NCBI GenBank assembly: GCA_021157555.1
Contig: JAGGWL010000306.1
Location: 1-10,840, forward strand
Direction: 5' to 3'
Source: Deltaproteobacteria bacterium
GTDB taxonomy: Bacteria > Desulfobacterota > Desulfobacteria > Desulfobacterales > BuS5
DNA: 10,840 nucleotides
Of the stretch, positions 6,405 to 10,840 are shown piece by piece. The position numbers and the translations under genes were made by a program. Each line of letters starts with the position of its first letter. The first letter of the stretch is position 1. A model generated the notes under the pieces. That model was not told the origin of the DNA, did not search any database, and saw nothing but the letters and a program-made list of their open reading frames with translations.

Positions 6405-7677
6405 TGGTTCTGATTGCACGCACGGAACCACAATCCATCGAATCCCTTTCTTCTTTTTTCCACGTTAATTGATTTTTGGATGTTATAACATCGACTATCT
6501 TGCTCCAGCCATCAGCATAGCGCGAATAACTTTTTGATGTCCAGTACCACTCAGAATCATCCTGAGGAAAAAAAGGCTTTTGCTTATAAAGGTCTGCCAG
6601 TTCATTGGCAGTCGGCAAACGCCAGTTTTTATATCCCCCGGTTTTTAAATTTTTGACATATTTTATTACGGATTCATAGTCAAGGCAATCACCTGTCTCA
6701 AGAAATGAATCCGCTATACACCATATCATTCCGGTATTTTTGTCTTTTACAGTACCGTTCTTGTAGATGATAAACCGTTTGCCGGCTTTTTTAATTAATT
6801 TTGTTATACGCTCTTTTTTGCTTGCGGTTTTTGCCATTAGTTCCTTTTTATCCAGTTTTGCAAGCTCCGCATTTATTTTATCGTTTATATAAGAATCGGG
6901 ATAAGCCTGTAAATAGTCAGCAAAAATCTCTCGCCCCGCCTGATAATCAGTCCCTTTAGCTTCTACCCTTTGCAGCATAAGGATATAATTTTCTTTTTCC
7001 CATAACAGGGTGCGTAAAAGATCCTGTTGTTCTTTAATTTCTATAGCACGTTTTGTATCCTTGTAAGTTTTAATAAAATCATCACATAAGAGTATTCCTT
7101 TTTTCCAGTCCTCATTTTGTTCGCATATCGCTATTTCTTTAACAAGAGCTATATAATATTCCTCGCACATGCTGTCGAGGAGTTTTTTTACGTTTTTAAT
7201 ATCTTTGCCCTTGGGATATTTTGTCAGATATTCCAAATATGCCAGAGCTCTTGTTTGTACAGGCATGCTTTTTAAACGGTCAAGCTTTTTATAATCAATT
7301 TCATGGAGCAACGCTGTTAAGTAACTTATCTTTTCCCTGATTTTATCTGTATAAAGATTTTTTGGGTATTGACTTATAAACTCCTTATAAATTGTAAGGG
7401 CTTGTTGATATTGTTTTCCGATTAATAATTCATCTGCATCGCTAATGATTTTTTTTGCTTTAATCTCATCTATTGCAAAACGCAATTTTTTCAGCCGTTT
7501 TTCAGCATCAATAGTCTGATCATTTTTTTTATGCAAATTAATATAATTGCGTAATAGCTGCTCCTTCTTTTGCAGGTCACTATAACTGCTTAAATCTGCC
7601 AACATGTGCTGGTATTCTTTTTTTAGCTTATTTTCGGTTTTTATATGTAAAAATATTCCTGCGCCAGCGCCAATCAA
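6397..7677 (-). CDS. Membrane-anchored TPR-like protein with C-terminal DUF1566 domain
   Basis: From the only plausible in-frame start, TTG 7677, this gives 426 aa, but the frame is open back to 7728 and that start has no SD and would cut a membrane helix in half. The upstream codons read KKK-PVWIPYAAIIVFVLL and continue into residues 1-12 here, a complete membrane helix with basic residues on the N-terminal side. Residues 15-80 are a charged, probably coiled-coil stretch. About 84-275 holds four units with a (F/Y)(I/L)xx(Y)xKYP/QYP/AYP signature (near 100, 150, 202, 256), resembling TPR or BamD-like repeats. About 301-426 is a DUF1566 (Lcl C-terminal) domain: GTVKDKNTGMIWC, NLKTGGYKNWRLPTANELADL, SEWYWTSKSY, CGSVRAIR. 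Topology suggests the repeats and DUF1566 lie outside the cytoplasm. It is probably expressed as a -1 frameshift extension of the J-like gene. Confidence 0.75.
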   Translation of the reverse strand: MIGAGAGIFLHIKTENKLKKEYQHMLADLSSYSDLQKKEQLLRNYINLHKKNDQTIDAEKRLKKLRFAIDEIKAKKIISDADELLIGKQYQQALTIYKEFISQYPKNLYTDKIREKISYLTALLHEIDYKKLDRLKSMPVQTRALAYLEYLTKYPKGKDIKNVKKLLDSMCEEYYIALVKEIAICEQNEDWKKGILLCDDFIKTYKDTKRAIEIKEQQDLLRTLLWEKENYILMLQRVEAKGTDYQAGREIFADYLQAYPDSYINDKINAELAKLDKKELMAKTASKKERITKLIKKAGKRFIIYKNGTVKDKNTGMIWCIADSFLETGDCLDYESVIKYVKNLKTGGYKNWRLPTANELADLYKQKPFFPQDDSEWYWTSKSYSRYADGWSKIVDVITSKNQLTWKKEERDSMDCGSVRAIRTIR

Positions 7678-7691
7678 CAGGACAAATACTA

Positions 7692-8729
7692 TTATAGCAG
7701 CATATGGTATCCATACTGGTTTTTTTTTTTAATTTCAAGTTGCAGTTTTTTTTTATTGGCATAATCTTTAATATAATTATGCGCCTGTTTTATATTCATC
7801 CCCAGCAGTGCAGCAGAATTGATCAGCGTTTCATAAGATTCGGCTCTTATTTTTCCATCCATTCCTGCTACATCAATGTCTGCATTAAGATCTTTAAAGA
7901 GAATTCTGGAATTGGCCATATCATAGGAGTTGCGGGTATTCCGGTTTTTAAAAATCAACAAACAATGCCCTGCCAAAGCTGTGCCGGCGGTATTAATAGC
8001 ATCTTTTTTGCCAGCATTTAGAAATTCCGCCTCTTTTTCTTTTGCTTTTTTTTGTAATATCTCCAGGGTAGATTCAGGCGGAAGATCAAGGAATTGATAT
8101 AGAGATGAGTTACCTGTTATTTTCAGGTTCTGCTCTATGATTTTTGCAATTGATTTATCAAGGTCTTTAGGTTTTCCGATTGTTTGAGTTTTTTTTTTTA
8201 TCGGACAGGTTATGCTTTTTCGAATTTCCTTTTCACTTACAGCATGTATTTTAGCAAGTTCAGAAATTTCATCTTTAGTAATATATCCTTTTGCAGTTTG
8301 TAATTTTAGCTGTTTGCCAATTTTTGCATATTTTTCATCTTTTTTTTGTTTTATTCTTTTTTTAATTTCATTAGCTTTAACAGAATGACGTTTAGCCAGA
8401 TTAAAAATTTCTTCATCTGTTATGAATCCCTTGCTCATACAGATGGCAATATGTCTATCTATAACTAAAAATTTTTCTGCGGCTTTTTTTGACAGAATTT
8501 TTATTGCATTTAAAGCTTCGGCTTTCCGAAGCTTCGGATCACTCATGATCCTGCGTATTTCAGGAAGCAGGCCTATATACTGCTTGGCTTTTAATGCCTT
8601 AGTGGGATGATTGCGGAGACGGCTCCATTCAGACTGCTTTTGTTTGATTGCCAGCTCAATTATCTTTTGATCATCTTCCGGCGGCTTAACTGACAGCGCG
8701 AGCAAGATATAGAAGTTTTCTCTTCCCAT
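7692..8729 (-). CDS. Degenerate double J-like domain protein, Hsp70 partner
   Basis: 345 aa, highly basic, soluble. Residues 5-75 align with a J domain: NFYILLALS for helix I, a long charged helix II, NHPT at 40-43 where HPD is expected (Asp replaced by Thr), helix III and MSDPKLRKAEA at the end. Residues 208-270 look like a second J-like fold (SLYQFLDLPPES ... IFKNRNTRNSYD) with no HPD at all. Between them, residues 100-126 and 147-173 are near-identical helical repeats; a weaker third copy is at 291-320. It starts 15 bp after the hsp70 stop with an SD (AAAGG about 7 nt upstream), so it is in the same operon. It ends at an A11 run that probably allows -1 shifting into the DUF1566 ORF. Family assignment is inferred from motifs and context. 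Confidence 0.65.
   Translation of the reverse strand: MGRENFYILLALSVKPPEDDQKIIELAIKQKQSEWSRLRNHPTKALKAKQYIGLLPEIRRIMSDPKLRKAEALNAIKILSKKAAEKFLVIDRHIAICMSKGFITDEEIFNLAKRHSVKANEIKKRIKQKKDEKYAKIGKQLKLQTAKGYITKDEISELAKIHAVSEKEIRKSITCPIKKKTQTIGKPKDLDKSIAKIIEQNLKITGNSSLYQFLDLPPESTLEILQKKAKEKEAEFLNAGKKDAINTAGTALAGHCLLIFKNRNTRNSYDMANSRILFKDLNADIDVAGMDGKIRAESYETLINSAALLGMNIKQAHNYIKDYANKKKLQLEIKKKNQYGYHMLL
7719..7725 (-). promoter_or_regulatory. Candidate -1 slippery heptamer A_AAA_AAC in an A11 run
   Basis: The minus strand has 11 A (plus-strand T 7720-7730) followed by C. In the J-like frame it reads AAA AAA AAA AAC, so the last seven bases form A_AAA_AAC in the correct zero phase for -1 slippage. 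After the shift, translation continues with CCA (Pro) into the transmembrane/DUF1566 frame; without it, eight more codons end at TAA 7692-7694. A small TATGG-ATA-CCATA hairpin (plus 7703-7715) lies just downstream. Transcriptional slippage adding one A would give the same fusion. Confidence 0.55.
8211..8432 (-). repeat. Tandem protein repeat KG(F/Y)IT..EI..LAK.H.V within the J-like gene
   Basis: Residues 100-126 (8352-8432) and 147-173 (8211-8291) share KG(F/Y)IT-x-x-E-I-x-x-LAK-x-H-x-V-x-x-x-EI-x-K-x-I, 47 residues apart. A diverged third copy at residues 291-320 (7770-7859) keeps G-x-I-x-x-E and a spaced helical ending. The similarity is at protein level. Confidence 0.7.
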
Positions 8730-8744
8730 TTGCAGCCTTTCTTT

Positions 8745-10424
8745 TTAATGAACAACCAGACTTTGGCATCTGATCTTGGCTTCTTCAAGTTCGTCTCCAT
8801 TGATAACAGCGCATGTATCCAGAGTAATATCCACAGATCTGGATTCAGAAGTCTCTACAGCGTTAATCTGCAGACAGCCATCCATATTCAGCTTAAAATT
8901 GATTTCGACAGGAAGATCGGCAGGAAACCCATTCGGCAGGTTAAGGGTGGCTGTCCCTATCTCTATGGCATGTTGTGGGGGAAGAGTTTTTTCACTGGTT
9001 TCATTTTCCATAATCCTGATTAATACTGTCTCCTGATCGGCAATTCCTGTAAAAAAGGCTTTTTTTGTAGTTACAGGTACAGATGTATTTCGTGTAATAA
9101 GATTAAATACAAGTTCTTCGTTTTGTCTGTTTCTTACTATAACGCCGAAGCTCTTGCTTGAAACATTCTTGACCTTTACGTTAGAATTCTCAACAGCAGC
9201 AAGGGTATATCCGGTTTCATCGGCAACCTGCTGAGCCGCTTCCTGGATCTGCGACTGAGTCACATCAGCTGTGTCTGTAAGTTCAATAATGTTATCAATT
9301 GCATTGAATGTTTTACCTGTATTCTCGGAAATTTTTTTGATCAGACCATCATTAAGAGCAAGTTTCCATCCATATATGGCTGCGCCTTTAGCCACAGATT
9401 CGTCTGGATCAAATGACTTGGGGTCTATCGAAAACTCTTCTTTTATACGTTCAATTACCCTCGGTATGCGTGTGGCTCCGCCGACCAGTATTATTTCGTC
9501 GAATTTATCATAACCTTTTTTAGACCCCTCTTTCAGCATCTCATGGGTAAAGGCAATCGTCCTTTCAAGCAGATCCATTGTAATCTCTTCAAACTTTTCC
9601 CGCTCAAGTTCAATTTTAACTCTTTCTCCACCATGAGTGACTGCCATAGGGGTTTTATCCCTTTGCGACAAAATTTTTTTTGCTTTTTCAGCCGACAACT
9701 GCAGCTCCTGGCAGGTGTCAGGGTCATCAAGGATATCCTCTTCTGTTTTTACTATTTTCTGGAATTCTTCAACCAGATAGGATACTATTCTGTCGTCCCA
9801 GTCTTTTCCCCCCAGATTATGATCCCCTCCAGTGCAGATTACTTCTATTGCATCCGGTTTAATTTCTATCATTGTTATATCAAATGTCCCGCCTCCAAGA
9901 TCATAAACAAGCACGGTTTTCCTTTCAGATGATTCGGCGGTTCCGTATGCAATGGCAGCGGCTGTAGGTTCATTGATGATCTGGCGCACATTATATCCCG
10001 CAATCTCACCAGCTCTTTTAGTGGCCTCTCGTTCATTAATACCGAAATATGCAGGACATGTAATTAATATGTCTGTAATTTTTTCACCAAGGTTTTGTTC
10101 AGCATCCTGTATTACTTTCCTTATAATATAACTAGAAATTTCCTCTGCCCTGTATGTTTTTGAGGCATATTCGAAAAGAAAATTCGGCTCGCCCATAGAT
10201 CGTTTTACGAAACTGACCACTTCATCAGGATAAATTTTTGCGCTTTCTTTAGCAATATCGCCAACGACTATATTCCCTTCATCAAAAAAAACTACTGAAG
10301 GAGTTAAATGTTGATTTTCAGCATTTGGCACAACAACAGGTTTACCGTATTCATCCACATACGCTATGGATGAATATGTGGTACCTAAATCTATGCCAAA
10401 TATTCTTTTTATTTTTTCACTCAT
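8745..10424 (-). CDS. Accessory Hsp70 (DnaK-like), lidless, with altered interdomain linker
   Basis: 559 aa, against about 635 for DnaK. The ATPase domain (1-355) is intact: phosphate-1 IDLGTTYS (11-18), KR at 74-75, NEPTAAAIAYG (151-161), phosphate-2 DLGGGTFD (175-182), GGDHNLGGKDWD (199-210) and adenosine loop GGATRIP (315-321). In GDHNLGG the Thr of canonical GDTHLGG (Thr199 of E. coli DnaK) is replaced by His. The usual DVLLLDVTPLSLG linker is absent; about 60 residues (358-418) are inserted before KNVSSKSFGVIV, which matches the start of the substrate-binding beta domain. That domain runs to about 533 and the helical lid and EEVD-like tail are missing. The SD TTGGAG lies 8 nt before the ATG, 14 bp after the grpE-like stop. 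It is an ATP-driven chaperone, probably dedicated to the operon's own J-like protein. Confidence 0.92.
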   Translation of the reverse strand: MSEKIKRIFGIDLGTTYSSIAYVDEYGKPVVVPNAENQHLTPSVVFFDEGNIVVGDIAKESAKIYPDEVVSFVKRSMGEPNFLFEYASKTYRAEEISSYIIRKVIQDAEQNLGEKITDILITCPAYFGINEREATKRAGEIAGYNVRQIINEPTAAAIAYGTAESSERKTVLVYDLGGGTFDITMIEIKPDAIEVICTGGDHNLGGKDWDDRIVSYLVEEFQKIVKTEEDILDDPDTCQELQLSAEKAKKILSQRDKTPMAVTHGGERVKIELEREKFEEITMDLLERTIAFTHEMLKEGSKKGYDKFDEIILVGGATRIPRVIERIKEEFSIDPKSFDPDESVAKGAAIYGWKLALNDGLIKKISENTGKTFNAIDNIIELTDTADVTQSQIQEAAQQVADETGYTLAAVENSNVKVKNVSSKSFGVIVRNRQNEELVFNLITRNTSVPVTTKKAFFTGIADQETVLIRIMENETSEKTLPPQHAIEIGTATLNLPNGFPADLPVEINFKLNMDGCLQINAVETSESRSVDITLDTCAVINGDELEEAKIRCQSLVVH

Positions 10425-10438
10425 CTAAACGCTCCAAT

Positions 10439-10840
10439 TCAAGAGTTTTTCCATATTAATATTTGAACCATTTCCGCACGAATTACCTTGCCGTCACATT
10501 CATAGCCGGGATATAAAGTTCTTGTTACGATTTTGTCTTGAGCTTTATCTTTTGTTATTATTTTTTGAATTATTTTTTGCCTTGAGGGATCAAAAAGATC
10601 ATTATCACAAATAAAAGGATTTACATCTTGTAATGACAAAACATCTTCTATATCTGAAGAAATGCCCTCAATAAAATCAAGCAGTTTTTTCGGGGCTATT
10701 GATGAAAGCTCTTTATTTTTGTGATACTCTGAAAATTTTTTAATTCCATCAATTACCTTGATCAAATCCATGATTATAGCAAGTGATTGCTTTTTTATAA
10801 TATTATTTTTATACTGTTGAAGTTCCTGATGAAGATGATC
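10439..10840 (-). CDS. GrpE-like nucleotide exchange factor, 5' partial
   Basis: The frame is open to the window edge, so the gene starts outside; ATG 10771 is internal. 133 residues are visible. Residues 1-45 read as the GrpE long helix (QELQQYKNNIIKKQ, then AIIMDLIKVIDGIKKF, matching the family pattern of a charged coil followed by L-x-D-x-L-x-x-x-x-D). The C-terminal part fits the GrpE beta wing: NDLFDPSRQKIIQKI (family fDPxxHeAv), IVTRTLYPGYECDGKVIRAEMVQI (two halves, GY-x-x-x-GKVIR-x-x-V). The His of the DPxxH motif is Gln here. GrpE proteins open the Hsp70 nucleotide cleft to release ADP. Position directly upstream of the hsp70 gene supports the call. It is distinct from a housekeeping grpE because the operon lacks canonical dnaJ. 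Confidence 0.8.
   Translation of the reverse strand, partial: DHLHQELQQYKNNIIKKQSLAIIMDLIKVIDGIKKFSEYHKNKELSSIAPKKLLDFIEGISSDIEDVLSLQDVNPFICDNDLFDPSRQKIIQKIITKDKAQDKIVTRTLYPGYECDGKVIRAEMVQILIWKNS

Noticed and set aside
7675..7677. TTG as a genuine independent start of the DUF1566 protein
   Set aside because: There is no Shine-Dalgarno upstream and it would discard half of an evident membrane helix; kept only as the conventional coordinate.
9533..9932. Opposite- and alternate-frame ORFs inside the hsp70 gene
   Set aside because: The Hsp70 frame is continuous and motif-rich; these carry no recognisable domain and no ribosome binding site.

Overview
The window looks like an AT-rich proteobacterial chromosome segment, most plausibly from the Desulfobacterota (former Deltaproteobacteria, Desulfobacterales-like). 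That is an inference from the gene set (a Bat-type VWA/TPR protein, a TRL-like remnant, PATAN/DUF4388 and DUF1566 proteins, an accessory Hsp70 set) and the low-GC codon use. No rRNA, tRNA, insertion sequence or CRISPR array was seen.

Left part, + strand (1-4769). A 5'-truncated fused BatB-BatC protein (VWA domain, membrane segments, TPRs, charged linker) enters from the left edge. Next comes a 34-codon stub with a perfect Shine-Dalgarno that resembles the start of a TRL-like exported protein. After about 236 bp of non-coding DNA lies a two-gene molybdate-type ABC transporter (modB permease and modC ATPase, overlapping) with no binding protein in the window. A perfect palindrome and a near-consensus promoter follow, then the ribosomal protein pair rplM-rpsI. 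The rplM gene is best started at a TTG, because the apparent upstream extension lies over its own promoter. A strong bidirectional terminator closes this block.

Middle part (4855-6404). A minus-strand PATAN/DUF4388 protein with a C-terminal winged helix is divergent from a plus-strand gene of unknown function. The 3' end of the unknown gene overlaps the 3' end of the next minus-strand operon by 8 bp.

Right part, minus strand (10840 down to 6397). This is a compact accessory chaperone operon. It holds a GrpE-like nucleotide exchange factor (its 5' end lies outside the window) and a 559-aa Hsp70 with an intact ATPase core, an insert in place of the usual interdomain linker and no lid. These are followed by a protein with two degenerate J-like domains and three copies of a small helical repeat, then an ORF encoding a membrane anchor, TPR-like YP repeats and a C-terminal DUF1566 domain. 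The last two ORFs meet at an 11-A run that contains the canonical -1 slippery heptamer A_AAA_AAC in the right phase. A -1 shift there would join them into one protein of about 777 aa, with the J-like modules in the cytoplasm and the DUF1566 domain across the membrane. This possible membrane-spanning Hsp70 co-chaperone is the most interesting object in the window.
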